Shown: positions 25,480-34,611, numbered from the stretch's first letter. The stretch: DNA of 54,698 nucleotides from Clostridium weizhouense (GCF_019431045.1 NZ_JAHXPT010000018.1:1-54698), one strand, 5' to 3'. Numbers and translations are program-made. The notes: generated by a model not told the origin, from the letters alone.

Positions 25480-26493
25480 ATGAAGAAATCGAAATCATTT
25501 TTATACTTAGCAAGCATTTGTACTATCAGTTTAAGTATTTTTTTAGGATGTGCTTCTAATGGATCAAAATCATCTAATGAACAAGTAAAAGATAATACAT
25601 ATAAACCTGTTACTATTACTGTGGATTTATTAAGAAGTGGTAATGGGGATAAGGTTGAAGAAACATTTGAATCTTCACCTAAAAGAGCAGTTACTTTTGG
25701 TGATGAATTTACTGATATATTGCTTGATTTGGGACTAGAAAATAGTATTGCAGGCAGAACAGAAAGCAATTGTAAAAGCATAAGAACAACATTTGATGAG
25801 AAGAAAAAGGACATTCCTGTTTTAGCAAATAAAAATCTTTCACAAGAAAAATTATTAAGTGTACAACCAGACTTTGCAATGGGATGGGATTCAAACTTTT
25901 CGGATAAAAAATTTAATAAAGATTTCTGTAAAGAAAATGGTATAGCTATTTATACGCCTAAATTTACTGGAGATCATGCTACGATACAAGATCTTTATAC
26001 AGATTATATTACTTTAGGTGAAATTTTTAATGTTAAATCCTTAGCAGAAGATAAGGTTAACACTATGAAAACTAAAGTTGAAAAAGTTAAGGACAAGGTT
26101 AAAAATATAAAAAGTGAACCTAAAAAGGTATTTATATACGATTCAGGAGAGGAATCTCCTTTTACAGGTTGTCAAGGGTTACCAGGAGATTTAATCAAAA
26201 TAGCTGGAGGAAAAAATATATTTGATGATATAGACAAAGCTTGGGCTCATGTTTCATGGGAGGATATTGTAGATAGAAATCCAGAAGTAATACTTATTAT
26301 GAATTATAATAATGAAAACATAGAGGAAAAAGAAAAGTTCCTTTGTTCTAATCCAGCTTTAAAGGATGTAGATGCTATTAAAAATAAGAGAATTTATCCT
26401 ATAATTCTTAGTGATATAGAAGGTGGTGCAGGAACAGCAGATGTGGTAGAAGATTTAGCTAAAGCTTTTTATCCTGATGTTTTTAATAATTAG
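25480..26493 (+). CDS. btuF: Corrinoid ABC transporter substrate-binding lipoprotein
   Basis: A 337-residue lipoprotein: signal peptide with lipobox IFLGC (Cys near residue 24), a short Ser/Asn linker, then a TroA/BtuF-type two-lobe fold starting at KRAVTFGDEFTDILLDLGL. The ends of the lobes show VFIYDSGEESPFTGC and WAHVSWEDIVDRNPEVILI. It captures the ligand outside the membrane. The B12 riboswitch upstream makes cobalamin or cobinamide the most likely ligand; without it, a siderophore or haem would be possible. Site AAAGAGGTG upstream. Confidence 0.88.
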   Translation: MKKSKSFLYLASICTISLSIFLGCASNGSKSSNEQVKDNTYKPVTITVDLLRSGNGDKVEETFESSPKRAVTFGDEFTDILLDLGLENSIAGRTESNCKSIRTTFDEKKKDIPVLANKNLSQEKLLSVQPDFAMGWDSNFSDKKFNKDFCKENGIAIYTPKFTGDHATIQDLYTDYITLGEIFNVKSLAEDKVNTMKTKVEKVKDKVKNIKSEPKKVFIYDSGEESPFTGCQGLPGDLIKIAGGKNIFDDIDKAWAHVSWEDIVDRNPEVILIMNYNNENIEEKEKFLCSNPALKDVDAIKNKRIYPIILSDIEGGAGTADVVEDLAKAFYPDVFNN

Positions 26494-26505
26494 GAGGTAA
26501 GAATT

Positions 26506-27588
26506 TTGAATAATAAAAAGATAAAAAGATTTTTACCTTTAAAGAGCAGATTTAGTTACTTTACATTTTGTTTTGTATTATTAGTTTTTTTATTAGTGTC
26601 TATAATTTTATCTATTTTTATTGGAAGTGTTAATATAAAAGGGGATTGGATATTTAAAATTATATCTAATAATATTTTAAATCAAGATTATTTTCATGTA
26701 GTATGGCCTAAAGCAAGTGAATCGATAGTTTGGAATATAAGATTACCTAGAGTCTTATTATCAGTTTTGGTAGGTTCAGGATTATCTTTATCTGGTATTG
26801 CAATGCAAGCATTAACTAAAAATTCATTAGCAGATCCATATATTTTGGGTATTTCTTCTGGTGCATCATCAGGAGCGGTAGCGACTATTATGTTTGGTTG
26901 TTTTAGCTTTCTATCATCATATAGTACTATGATAGGAGCATTTATAGGAGCAGTTACTGCAATTATATTAACATTTAAATTTTCTTGTATAAGAGGAAGA
27001 ATTACATCAACTCAATTAGTTTTATCAGGAATAGCTGTTTCTGCATTATTTTCAGCATTAACAAATTTAATGATTTTTAAAGAAAATAGCTCTGATAAGA
27101 TTAGAACAGCTTTATTTTGGATGACAGGTTCATTAGGAGGAACTAGATGGAGTTATATTGGTTATGTAGGAGTACTATTTATTATTTGTACAATTTTATT
27201 ATTAGTTTTACATAAAGCTTTAGATGCATTACTTTTAGGTGATGCTACAGCTATTACATTAGGTGTTAATATTAGAGTGTTAAAAATTATAATAATAATT
27301 TTATGCACTTTACTTACTGGCTCAATAGTTTCAGTAAGTGGAGTTATTGGTTTTGTTGGTTTAATTATTCCACATATTACTCGAACTTTTGTAGGATCAA
27401 GTCATAGAAGATTGATGCCAGCATCAATTTTATTAGGAGCATTGTTTTTAATTTGGTCTGATGTATTTGCTAGAGTAATTGTTTCACCAGAAGAATTACC
27501 TATTGGTGTAGTTACAGCATTTATCGGAGCACCATTCTTCTTGTGGCTTTTAAGGAAAAGTAGTTATACTTTTGGAGGGAGCAGATAA
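26506..27588 (+). CDS. btuC: Corrinoid ABC transporter permease (FecCD family)
   Basis: A 360-residue FecCD/BtuC permease with about ten helices. Typical segments are NIRLPRVLLSVLVGSGLSLSG, NSLADPYILGISSGAS, FWMTGSLGG and GFVGLIIPHITR. It starts with TTG, supported by AGGAGG 9 bases upstream. Its stop overlaps the ATPase start (TAATG), so the two are translationally coupled. It forms the membrane channel for the BtuF ligand. Confidence 0.93.
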   Translation: MNNKKIKRFLPLKSRFSYFTFCFVLLVFLLVSIILSIFIGSVNIKGDWIFKIISNNILNQDYFHVVWPKASESIVWNIRLPRVLLSVLVGSGLSLSGIAMQALTKNSLADPYILGISSGASSGAVATIMFGCFSFLSSYSTMIGAFIGAVTAIILTFKFSCIRGRITSTQLVLSGIAVSALFSALTNLMIFKENSSDKIRTALFWMTGSLGGTRWSYIGYVGVLFIICTILLLVLHKALDALLLGDATAITLGVNIRVLKIIIIILCTLLTGSIVSVSGVIGFVGLIIPHITRTFVGSSHRRLMPASILLGALFLIWSDVFARVIVSPEELPIGVVTAFIGAPFFLWLLRKSSYTFGGSR

Positions 27589-28358
27589 TGAAATTAAAAG
27601 TAGAAGATTTGTCTTATAAAATTTGTGAAGATGAAATATTAAGTAATATAAACATTGAAATAAATAAAGGCGATTTTGTAGGGTTAATAGGTCCAAATGG
27701 ATGCGGTAAATCAACATTATTAAAAAATATATATAGAGTATATAAACCTTATTGTGGAGGTATATTCATTGATGATATTAGCATTAATAAATTAAATAAT
27801 AAGGATATTGCAAAACGGATGTCTGTGATGGTCCAAGAAAATAATATAGAATTTGATATTAATGTTTTAGATATGGTTTTACTAGGAAGATATTCACATA
27901 AAAAGTTATTAGAGAATAATTCTAATGAAGATTTTTTTATAGCAAGACAATCATTAAAAGAAGTTGGTTTATCTAATTATGAGGATAGAAGTTTTTTAAG
28001 TTTATCTGGAGGAGAAAAACAAAGAGTTCTAATTGCAAGAGCATTGGCTCAAAAAGCTGAATTTATAATATTAGATGAGCCTACAAATCATTTAGATATA
28101 GGTTATCAATTTCAGATTATGGATATATTAAAGAAACAAGAAATAACAGTTTTTTCATCTATACATGATTTAAACATAGCATGTTTTTATTGCGACAAAT
28201 TATTTGTTATGGATAACGGAAAAATAATTGACTATGGCACTCCAGAACAAGTAATAACTAATGATTTAATAAAAAAACTTTTTCGAGTAAATGCTAATAT
28301 TAGAATTAATTCTATTACAAATAAGATAAGTATAACCTATTTACCTAATATAATATAA
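27588..28358 (+). CDS. btuD: Corrinoid ABC transporter ATP-binding protein
   Basis: A 256-residue ABC ATPase with Walker A GPNGCGKST (residues 35-43), Q-loop VQENN, signature LSGGEKQRV, Walker B FIILDEPTNHLD and switch His in SSIHDLN. It powers BtuC on the cytoplasmic side. It is the last gene of btuFCD and is followed by a terminator. Confidence 0.93.
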   Translation: MKLKVEDLSYKICEDEILSNINIEINKGDFVGLIGPNGCGKSTLLKNIYRVYKPYCGGIFIDDISINKLNNKDIAKRMSVMVQENNIEFDINVLDMVLLGRYSHKKLLENNSNEDFFIARQSLKEVGLSNYEDRSFLSLSGGEKQRVLIARALAQKAEFIILDEPTNHLDIGYQFQIMDILKKQEITVFSSIHDLNIACFYCDKLFVMDNGKIIDYGTPEQVITNDLIKKLFRVNANIRINSITNKISITYLPNII

Positions 28359-28391
28359 TAATTAAAATAGTAGTAATTAAAATTTTTATAA

Positions 28392-28438
28392 AAACCCCTA
28401 CAAAAACTAATTTATCTTTTTTGTAGGAGTTTTTTTTA
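28392..28438 (+). terminator. Terminator of btuFCD
   Basis: The stem pairs CCTACAAAAA with TTTTTGTAGG, with near-complete outer pairing, then 7 T. Confidence 0.8.
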
Positions 28439-28671
28439 TAATATGTTTAGAAGGTAAATTTTTATATACAGTGAGGAATAAATTTCTAAATAAAATTGCT
28501 TGGAATGATTTTTAAAATTGCTTATAATAAGACTAATTACATATAATAAATAATTTATATTATTTATAGAATAAAGTAATGTTAAAAAGTAACTGTTTAT
28601 TAATATGAAAAAATTATATTTTAATTAATTTATCATATAGTTAATAAAATAAGTAGAGGGGGATGGAGTTT

Positions 28672-28881
28672 ATGGAAAAGAAGCAATTTGTGTGTCCTAA
28701 ATGTGGAAATCAACATTATGAATCAGATCAATTTCAAGCAACAGGTGGAAACTTTGCAAAGATATTTGATGTACAAAATAAAAAATTTATAACTGTTAGT
28801 TGTACAAGATGTGGTTATACTGAATTATATAAAGCGCAAGCTAGTTCAGGTTGGAATATACTAGATTTTTTAATGGGATAG
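28672..28881 (+). CDS. Zinc-ribbon nucleic-acid-binding-type small protein
   Basis: A 69-residue protein with CPKCGNQHYE and CTRCGYTELY, a four-cysteine zinc ribbon of the family annotated as zinc ribbon domain-containing, ending in an aromatic tail WNILDFLMG. The function is unknown. I prefer the ATG at 28672, which puts the G-rich site about 9 bases upstream; an in-frame ATG at 28663 abuts that site. It is monocistronic, 300 bases after btuD. Confidence 0.82.
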   Translation: MEKKQFVCPKCGNQHYESDQFQATGGNFAKIFDVQNKKFITVSCTRCGYTELYKAQASSGWNILDFLMG

Positions 28882-28934
28882 AATAAATTATAATAAAGTA
28901 TTAAGAATAAGAGTTTATAATTTCAATGAAGAAG

Positions 28935-28972
28935 AAATGTTCCAAATTTTTTGGAGCATTTTTATTTTTATG
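28935..28972 (+). terminator. Terminator of the zinc-ribbon gene
   Basis: AAATGTTCCAAA pairs with TTTGGAGCATTT (one G-T), followed by TTTATTTTTA. Confidence 0.7.
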
Positions 28973-29028
28973 GAGTGGATAATGAAAATTAATATCAATT
29001 ATAATCGATTAAAAGGAGTGATTTATTA

Positions 29029-30381
29029 ATGAGTAAAAACAGAGAAGAATTGCTACAAAAAGATCCTAAAAAATTGATGTTTAAGTTATGTACTCCAGCA
29101 ATTTTAGGAATGGTTGTAATAGGATTATATTCATTTATGGATGGAGTATTTGCAGGACAATTGATTGGTAAAAATGCTATGGCAGCTGTATCTATTGCAT
29201 ATCCAATTACATTTTTAAATAGTGCTATATCTACTTTAATAGGGATTGGATCAGCATCTATTTTATCGAGATCTATAGGTAAAAATGATCAAAAAACCAT
29301 AGATAAGATTATGGGAAACTTATTAAGTTTAGTATTAATTTTTTCGACTATTATTATGGTTTTAGGGATTGTATTTACAAAAGAAATTTTAATCTTAACT
29401 GGTGCAGAGGGAGAAATTTTAGAATTAGCAGTAAAATATCTTCGTATTATTTTTACAGGTTCAATTTTTGTAAATTTTGCGCAAAGTGCTAATATGGTAA
29501 TGCGTGGAGAAGGAATTATGAAAAAAGCTATGCTTTTTATGACAATAGGTGCAGTTTTAAATATAATATTAGATCCAATTTTAATAATATCTTTTGGTGA
29601 ATATGGGATTGAAGGTGCAGCAGTAGCTACAGTAATATCTCAAATTATACAATCTATTATTACAATGATTTATTTTATAAGAACAAGTAAAAATGTAAGA
29701 TTTCATAAAATTAAAATTGAAAGAACACTTTTACCAGAAATATTTTCAGTAGGATTATCTGCTATGATGATGCAAGTTATGAGTATGGTACAACAGACAT
29801 TAATGTACAGAATGACAGCAAAATATGGAGGAAGTAATCAATTAATATTAATGGGAGCAACATTAAGAATACAAGCATTATCTTTTATTCCTCTTTGGGG
29901 AATGAGTCAAGGATTACAACCAGTAGTTGGAACTAACTATGGAGCAAAATTATTTTCAAGAGTAAAGAAATGTACAAATACATTTATATTAGGTGCAACT
30001 ATTCTTGCATGTATATTTTGGATTCCAATTGAATTATTTCCTAAACAAGTATTATCTTTAATGATAACGGATATATCAATAGTTAGTGAAGGAATAAGTA
30101 ATTTCAGAATAATGTATAGTGCATTTCCAGTACTAGGAGCATTTATTATGGGAGTAACATTTTTTCAGTCAATAGGAAATGCAAAAAATGCTGGTATACT
30201 AGTTTTCTTAAGACAGGTAATATTATTTGTGCCAGCAATTATATTATTCCCTGCTATTTCAGGAATTAAAGCAGTTTGGTTTGTTACTCCAATGATAGAT
30301 ACAATAGTATTTCTGATATTATTGTACCTAATTAGTAGAGAATACAAAATTATGAAACAACAATTAAAAGTAGTTAGATAG
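29029..30381 (+). CDS. MATE-family efflux transporter
   Basis: A 450-residue polytopic protein with twelve helices in two MATE repeats. Signatures are MFKLCTPAILGMVVIGLYSFMD at the N terminus, GIGSASILSRSIGKND in the first repeat and GMSQGLQPVVGTNYGAK in the second. It belongs to the DinF/MepA-like branch. It exports drugs or metabolites using a sodium or proton gradient. Site AAAGGAGTGA upstream. No local regulator is obvious. Confidence 0.92.
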   Translation: MSKNREELLQKDPKKLMFKLCTPAILGMVVIGLYSFMDGVFAGQLIGKNAMAAVSIAYPITFLNSAISTLIGIGSASILSRSIGKNDQKTIDKIMGNLLSLVLIFSTIIMVLGIVFTKEILILTGAEGEILELAVKYLRIIFTGSIFVNFAQSANMVMRGEGIMKKAMLFMTIGAVLNIILDPILIISFGEYGIEGAAVATVISQIIQSIITMIYFIRTSKNVRFHKIKIERTLLPEIFSVGLSAMMMQVMSMVQQTLMYRMTAKYGGSNQLILMGATLRIQALSFIPLWGMSQGLQPVVGTNYGAKLFSRVKKCTNTFILGATILACIFWIPIELFPKQVLSLMITDISIVSEGISNFRIMYSAFPVLGAFIMGVTFFQSIGNAKNAGILVFLRQVILFVPAIILFPAISGIKAVWFVTPMIDTIVFLILLYLISREYKIMKQQLKVVR

Positions 30382-30469
30382 TTAAATTCTAATTTTTTAA
30401 ATAGATTTTATATAATAGATAAAGGTGAATTTTATAATAACTATATTTTCATAAATGTTAATATAATAC

Positions 30470-30520
30470 TTTTCAACCTTCAGATAAATTAAATTTTATC
30501 TGAAGGTTGAAAATTTGTTT
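30470..30520. terminator. Bidirectional terminator after the MATE gene
   Basis: A perfect 19-bp stem (30470-30488 with 30495-30513), convergent between the MATE gene and the HAAS-domain gene. Confidence 0.85.
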
Positions 30521-30661
30521 ATAATAAATATTAATTTTAAACTTTATATTTCAAAATAATGTTTATATTAAAATATTAACGTTAACTTATAACTGGTAAT
30601 AAAAGATTTAGTATATTTATTTTTAGATAGTAAATTTAATTAAATAGGCTAGGATTAAAAA

Positions 30662-31624
30662 TTATTTATTTTCACCTTTTAAGATATTATAAACTGAACT
30701 AAACATACCAAATAATATTCCTGTTATAGGGAAAATAATCCAATTTATATGCCATATATGAAAAATAAAACCTGTGATTAAGAATATACAAACTGCTAAA
30801 GGCCAGATTATACTTGCAACTACATTTACAACCTTATTTTGTTCCTTTGAAAAATCTTTGATTTTTAGTAAGATATTAAAACTTTCTTTGATATTTCCAA
30901 AGTATATAAAAATGAAAACTGCAATAGCAACAATTGTTAGTAAAAGGACTACTCCATAATCAGATGCATTACTATTTAAGCTATCTGTTATTAAAACTGC
31001 AATCGGTGATAATACACATAAACATACTCCAACTATTAGAGATATCATATAAGTTGATGAAAAAGCGTTAAACTTTTGTTCTATATCTGATTTTACATTA
31101 ATAGGTAACTCAAATGGTTTTTTTAGATAATTATATTTTTTTAATTCCATTCCAGAATAAATAAATAAAGCTACAGCAGGTACAATCATAATAAATAAAG
31201 TTATAACCCCAGGTAAATCTGGGTCATTTTTTGATAGGTTAGTAAAAACAATATTATTTTCTATAAGACTAGTGATTAATATTAACATAGCTGCCGATAG
31301 AATACATAAAAATACTCCAATACCTATTAATAATCCAGCTCTTTTTTTAGTATTTATAAAACCATAAGCTTCTTCTGAAGTAATAGTTGGAAGTATATTC
31401 TGATTTTTATTAGTATCAATTTCAAGTTCATTAATTAGTTCATCAATATTTCCAAACTCTGAAATTACAATACCTATAGCTTCATTTTCAGATTTTCCTT
31501 CGTCTTTAAGTTCATTATATTTTTCTTCCATGTTTTCTAATAAGTCATTTTTTAATTTAAGAATTTGGCTTGTTTTTGGTAAGCTGCTAAACATAGTATC
31601 TAAATAATTTTTTATGGTTTCCAT
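30662..31624 (-). CDS. HAAS/DUF1700-type membrane protein partnered with PadR
   Basis: A 320-residue protein. Residues 1-70 form a charged helical HAAS-type domain (KLKNDLLENMEEKYNELKDEGKSENEAIG...FGNIDELI). About six transmembrane segments follow in paired hydrophobic blocks from about residue 90 to 310. Such proteins sit next to PadR regulators and are thought to act as membrane partners in stress signalling; the function is unproven. I chose the ATG at 31624 with AGGAG 8 bases upstream. It follows padR by 5 bases. Confidence 0.82.
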   Translation of the reverse strand: METIKNYLDTMFSSLPKTSQILKLKNDLLENMEEKYNELKDEGKSENEAIGIVISEFGNIDELINELEIDTNKNQNILPTITSEEAYGFINTKKRAGLLIGIGVFLCILSAAMLILITSLIENNIVFTNLSKNDPDLPGVITLFIMIVPAVALFIYSGMELKKYNYLKKPFELPINVKSDIEQKFNAFSSTYMISLIVGVCLCVLSPIAVLITDSLNSNASDYGVVLLLTIVAIAVFIFIYFGNIKESFNILLKIKDFSKEQNKVVNVVASIIWPLAVCIFLITGFIFHIWHINWIIFPITGILFGMFSSVYNILKGENK

Positions 31625-31629
31625 TTTAA

Positions 31630-31953
31630 TCACTCCTTAATAAATTTATTAATAACTTCTTTTGTTAATTTCCATTCTTCACATTTTTCTTTATAGTACT
31701 TTAGACCTTCAGGAGTAATTTTATAATAAGTACGTTTTTTACTAGATGTTTGATCTTTATAAAAAGACTCGATATACCCATTTTTTTCAAGACGTGTAAA
31801 CGCTGAATAAAGAGTCGTTTCTTTTATTATATATTTTTCTTCTGAAAGTTTTCTGATATTTTTTGATATTTCATATCCATAGGATTCACCAGCTTGTAGC
31901 ATATAAAGAATGATAGTATCGTTATATCCTCGGATAATATCACTACTAATCAA
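31630..31953 (-). CDS. PadR-family transcriptional regulator
   Basis: A 107-residue winged-helix regulator of the short PadR class. The DNA-binding wing is RLEKNGYIESFYKDQTSSKK and the PadR signature ILYMLQAGESYGYEISKNI is at residues 15-33. It starts with TTG, supported by AGGAGG 7 bases upstream. It represses its own operon in typical systems; repeated TACTACGAC motifs overlap its promoter. It is co-transcribed with the HAAS-domain membrane protein. Confidence 0.92.
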   Translation of the reverse strand: MISSDIIRGYNDTIILYMLQAGESYGYEISKNIRKLSEEKYIIKETTLYSAFTRLEKNGYIESFYKDQTSSKKRTYYKITPEGLKYYKEKCEEWKLTKEVINKFIKE

Positions 31954-31973
31954 AGTATCCCCTCCTTTACAAC

Positions 31974-32043
31974 TACTACGATTATAATACTATATCTGTC
32001 GTAGTAATTTTAATATATCACATTTACTACGACAGGTACAGTA
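31974..32043 (-). promoter_or_regulatory. padR operator: two inverted 19-mers plus a half-site
   Basis: TACTATATCTGTCGTAGTA (31988-32006) is matched in inverted orientation by TACTACGACAGGTACAGTA (32025-32043), agreeing at 17 of 19 positions. A further half-site TACTACGA lies at 31974-31981. A minus-strand -10 TATAAT lies within this region, so the sites cover the padR promoter. Confidence 0.65.
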
Positions 32044-32352
32044 CTTTTTTGAAATTGATTGTAAAAAATAAATATAAAAATAATTTATAAAGAAAGTTTA
32101 TAAGTTACTTTTAATAAAAAAAGAAGATGACGAAAATAAAGAGGAAAAATTGAGTTTAAATATAATTGAATTAATTAAGAATAGTAATTAAATTTTATAA
32201 CTAAAAAATAATGTTATTTATATAAAAATATAGTATTTTATGTCGATAAATAATAGTGTAGATTAGATTTGTATTATAGATTAATATTATAAATTTGTAA
32301 TTTTAAGAATACACTTTTAGTTTGATATATATTTATAAATATTGGAGGTAAC
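32044..32352. other. AT-rich intergenic region
   Basis: No reading frame longer than about 15 codons with a ribosome site and no clear hairpin. It contains the presumed promoter of the following hypothetical gene. Confidence 0.35.
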
Positions 32353-32901
32353 ATGTTAAATAAAATAAAAAATTTGATTAATGAAATAGAAATTAATAAT
32401 AAGATGATTAATGAAAAAAGTTCTGTACTATTAAAATCTAAAGTAACAGAAATAATGGAGATAATTAATATTTCAAGAAAGCATTTAGTTTATGAAAAAA
32501 TAGATAACATAGAGCGCTTTAATCTTAATAGTAAATTTAGTGATTTGATATCATTTAATGATTTATGTAAACATGCTATGAAAGTAGATGAGTATAAGAG
32601 TGGAAGTAAAGATGTTAAGTGTTATATGAATGAGAAATACGGATTATATGAATTGTGGTTATTATGGAATAATGAATTTTGTGTAACTCGTTTAAACTAT
32701 ATAAATAATAAGAAAGGTATATATCAAAGAGAAGTTACAGAGTATGGGAAATGCGCTTTTGAAATGTATGATAATCAATTCATATGGGATATGGATAATA
32801 TAATAAAAAATATAATGGAGAACTTGGAGAGAAATTCAAACAGGAAAAAAAGTATAATGGATTCATTAGAATCACAGTTAAAGCAATTAAACAAAGTGTA
32901 A
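32353..32901 (+). CDS. Hypothetical protein
   Basis: A 182-residue soluble, charged protein that I do not recognise. Residues 1-40 and 150-182 are predicted helical (the latter possibly coiled coil: LERNSNRKKSIMDSLESQLKQL). The middle has aromatic-rich beta segments (YGLYELWLLWNNEFCVTRLNY). No signal peptide or membrane helix. GGAGG lies 5 bases before the ATG. It is monocistronic between the padR region and the DUF2798 gene. Confidence 0.75.
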   Translation: MLNKIKNLINEIEINNKMINEKSSVLLKSKVTEIMEIINISRKHLVYEKIDNIERFNLNSKFSDLISFNDLCKHAMKVDEYKSGSKDVKCYMNEKYGLYELWLLWNNEFCVTRLNYINNKKGIYQREVTEYGKCAFEMYDNQFIWDMDNIIKNIMENLERNSNRKKSIMDSLESQLKQLNKV

Positions 32902-32953
32902 AATAATTTTGTAAAATTCAATATGGATATAATAAAAAAATAAAATTAGGGTA

Positions 32954-32983
32954 TTACATCAATGAAAAAATTTATGCTATACT
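32954..32983 (+). promoter_or_regulatory. Promoter of the DUF2798 gene
   Basis: TTACAT (32954-32959), 18-bp spacer, TATACT (32978-32983). The predicted start is about 32990, at the foot of the leader hairpin. Confidence 0.55.
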
Positions 32984-32992
32984 ATGAAAGTC

Positions 32993-33043
32993 AATGCGTT
33001 GTACCGACGGTCATACCACTTGTCGTCGATACAGCGTATTTTT
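32993..33043 (+). promoter_or_regulatory. Long two-tier hairpin at the 5' end of the DUF2798 transcript
   Basis: AATGCGTTGTA (32993-33003) pairs with TACAGCGTATT (33030-33040) over 11 bp with two wobble pairs. Inside, CGACG (33005-33009) pairs with CGTCG (33024-33028), leaving a 14-nt loop GTCATACCACTTGT; TTTTT follows. It is much more GC-rich than its surroundings. It could be an RNA regulator, an early terminator, or a repressor's DNA operator. I match it to no riboswitch class. Confidence 0.6.
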
Positions 33044-33071
33044 CAATTCAACTAAAAATAAGGAGGATATT

Positions 33072-33545
33072 ATGGAAAAATGTATGCCTAGAAATGGAAA
33101 AGAAGGATTGATTTATGGGTGTGTTATATGTGCATTGACTTGCATTTTCATGGCAACTATGAATATTTGTATTAATATGGGGGGAGTTTCAGGAGCGTCT
33201 ATAGTTACAGTATTAAAAGCATTTCCATTAGTTTTTATAATTGCGATGATACTTGAAATGTTTATTGTAGGTAAGGTAGCTGATAAATTAGTTTCTATTT
33301 TTATTTTACCAACAGATAGTTTAAATGCTCATATTATGTTTAGGACATTTTTTACTGTTATTGGTATGTCTATTATTATGACAAATGTGGGAGAAATTTT
33401 AGCAAGTGGGCTTAGTCTAGAAGCTATTAAAGAATTTCCAATTTGTTGGCCACGTAACTTTTGTGTAGTTATGTTTTTAGAGTTACTTATTGTACAACCT
33501 ATTGCAAGAAATATGATGAGAATAATGCATGAAATCAACGGATAA
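33072..33545 (+). CDS. DUF2798 membrane protein (two repeats)
   Basis: A 157-residue membrane protein with four predicted helices in two similar halves, each like a DUF2798 unit: EGLIYGCVICALTCIFMATMN with VFIIAMILEMFIVGKVADKL, then MFRTFFTVIGMSIIMTN with NFCVVMFLELLIVQPIARN. The function is unknown. I chose the ATG at 33072 (AAGGAGG 7 bases upstream); a longer frame from 32994 starts inside the leader hairpin and is not believed. Confidence 0.85.
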   Translation: MEKCMPRNGKEGLIYGCVICALTCIFMATMNICINMGGVSGASIVTVLKAFPLVFIIAMILEMFIVGKVADKLVSIFILPTDSLNAHIMFRTFFTVIGMSIIMTNVGEILASGLSLEAIKEFPICWPRNFCVVMFLELLIVQPIARNMMRIMHEING

Positions 33546-33750
33546 AACTGAGTTAATGAACTAAGTGTTTAAAAATAAAAAGTTTTGAAAAATTAATTAG
33601 TAAGCATTGTAATCTCATAACATATAATAAGTTACTTTCTAAAGTATTAAAAGAAATAATAATACTATGAAAAATATTGTTATTGATAATTTCTATAAAG
33701 CTCAGAAATAAAAAACAAGATATTAATTAGCGATAACCATAATTTGTAAA

Positions 33751-33789
33751 AATAAGAAGTATCTAAAGATGTACTTCTTATTTTTTTAT
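33751..33789 (+). terminator. Terminator upstream of the OmpR-type system
   Basis: Arms AATAAGAAGTA (33751-33761) and 33772-33782, then 7 T. Confidence 0.75.
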
Positions 33790-33802
33790 ATTTTGAGAAA
33801 AG

Positions 33803-33845
33803 TTTACAACTATTTTACAATGTTTTGAGGAGTTTATTATATAAT
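33803..33845 (+). promoter_or_regulatory. Response-regulator direct repeat and promoter
   Basis: TTTACAACTATTTTACAA (33803-33820): two TTTACAA copies with an 11-bp period, the typical layout for OmpR/PhoB dimers. A TATAAT -10 lies at 33840-33845 with no good -35, consistent with activator dependence. The identical 18-mer recurs at 36103-36120. Confidence 0.65.
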
Positions 33846-33949
33846 GGATTTATAAATGAACACTTATTAAATGCTATGTTTTAAATGGATGTTGGATATT
33901 TTAAAGTTCTTAAGTAAGAGTCAAAATAATTGTACTAGGGGGAAGAAAT

Positions 33950-34606
33950 TTGAAAATAAATGTTTTAATTATAGAAGATGATGAGGCTATTTCTAATTTA
34001 ATAAAAATAAACTTAAGTATGGCTGGTTATGAAAGCAAACAGATATTTGATGGATTAGAAGCTTTTAATTTATTAAAAGAAGAATCTTTCGATTTAATAC
34101 TCATGGATATTATGCTACCAGGCATGGATGGCTTTGAATTAATGAAGAGAATAAAAGATTTAAATATACCAGTAATATTCCTGACAGCTAAAAATGGACT
34201 TGCTGATAAGGTGACTGGATTAACATCAGGTGCAGAGGATTATATCGTCAAACCATTTGAAACAGTTGAATTACTAGCAAGAATTGAAATAGTTTTAAGA
34301 AGATATTCTAAAAATAAAGATTGTATAGAATTTAAGAATTTAAAGATATATGAAGATGAAAGAATTATAAAAAAAGAAGATGAAATAATTGATCTTACTT
34401 TAAAAGAATTTGAACTTATGCTTATGCTTGTAAAAAATAAAAATATGGCTTTATCAAGGGAATATTTATTAGAAAAGATATGGGGATATGAATATATGGG
34501 TGAAACAAGAACAATAGATACTCATATTCAAAAAATAAGGAAAAAGTTAGACATTGTGGATGACATAAAAACTGTATATAAAATTGGATACAGATTAGAG
34601 GAGTAG
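33950..34606 (+). CDS. OmpR-family response regulator
   Basis: A 218-residue protein with an N-terminal receiver (acidic pair EDD, phospho-acceptor Asp near 53 in LILMDIMLPGMDG, Thr in FLTA, Lys in IVKPFE) and a C-terminal OmpR winged helix (LTLKEFELMLML...LLEKIWGYEY...RTIDTHIQKIRKKL). It starts with TTG preceded by AGGGGGAAG. It is followed after 5 bases by its histidine kinase. Autoregulation is suggested by the repeat upstream. Confidence 0.94.
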   Translation: MKINVLIIEDDEAISNLIKINLSMAGYESKQIFDGLEAFNLLKEESFDLILMDIMLPGMDGFELMKRIKDLNIPVIFLTAKNGLADKVTGLTSGAEDYIVKPFETVELLARIEIVLRRYSKNKDCIEFKNLKIYEDERIIKKEDEIIDLTLKEFELMLMLVKNKNMALSREYLLEKIWGYEYMGETRTIDTHIQKIRKKLDIVDDIKTVYKIGYRLEE

Positions 34607-34611
34607 AATAT

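Larger units (their letters stand above)
33546..33949. other. Intergenic region with terminator and response-regulator sites
   Basis: About 400 bases without a gene. It contains a terminator (33751-33789), the 11-bp-period direct repeat (33803-33820) and the promoter of the two-component operon. Confidence 0.5.

Noticed and set aside
25434..25894. Two antisense frames over btuF
   Set aside because: They overlap the riboswitch terminator and lipoprotein gene; sequence is Ser/Leu-rich reverse translation of btuF.
25062..28358. Reading the ABC transporter as a siderophore or haem importer
   Set aside because: The proteins alone would allow it, but a clear cobalamin riboswitch directly upstream favours corrinoids.
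32994..33071. N-terminal extension of the DUF2798 protein
   Set aside because: It would begin inside the leader hairpin; the ATG at 33072 has a proper AAGGAGG site and the family's expected start.
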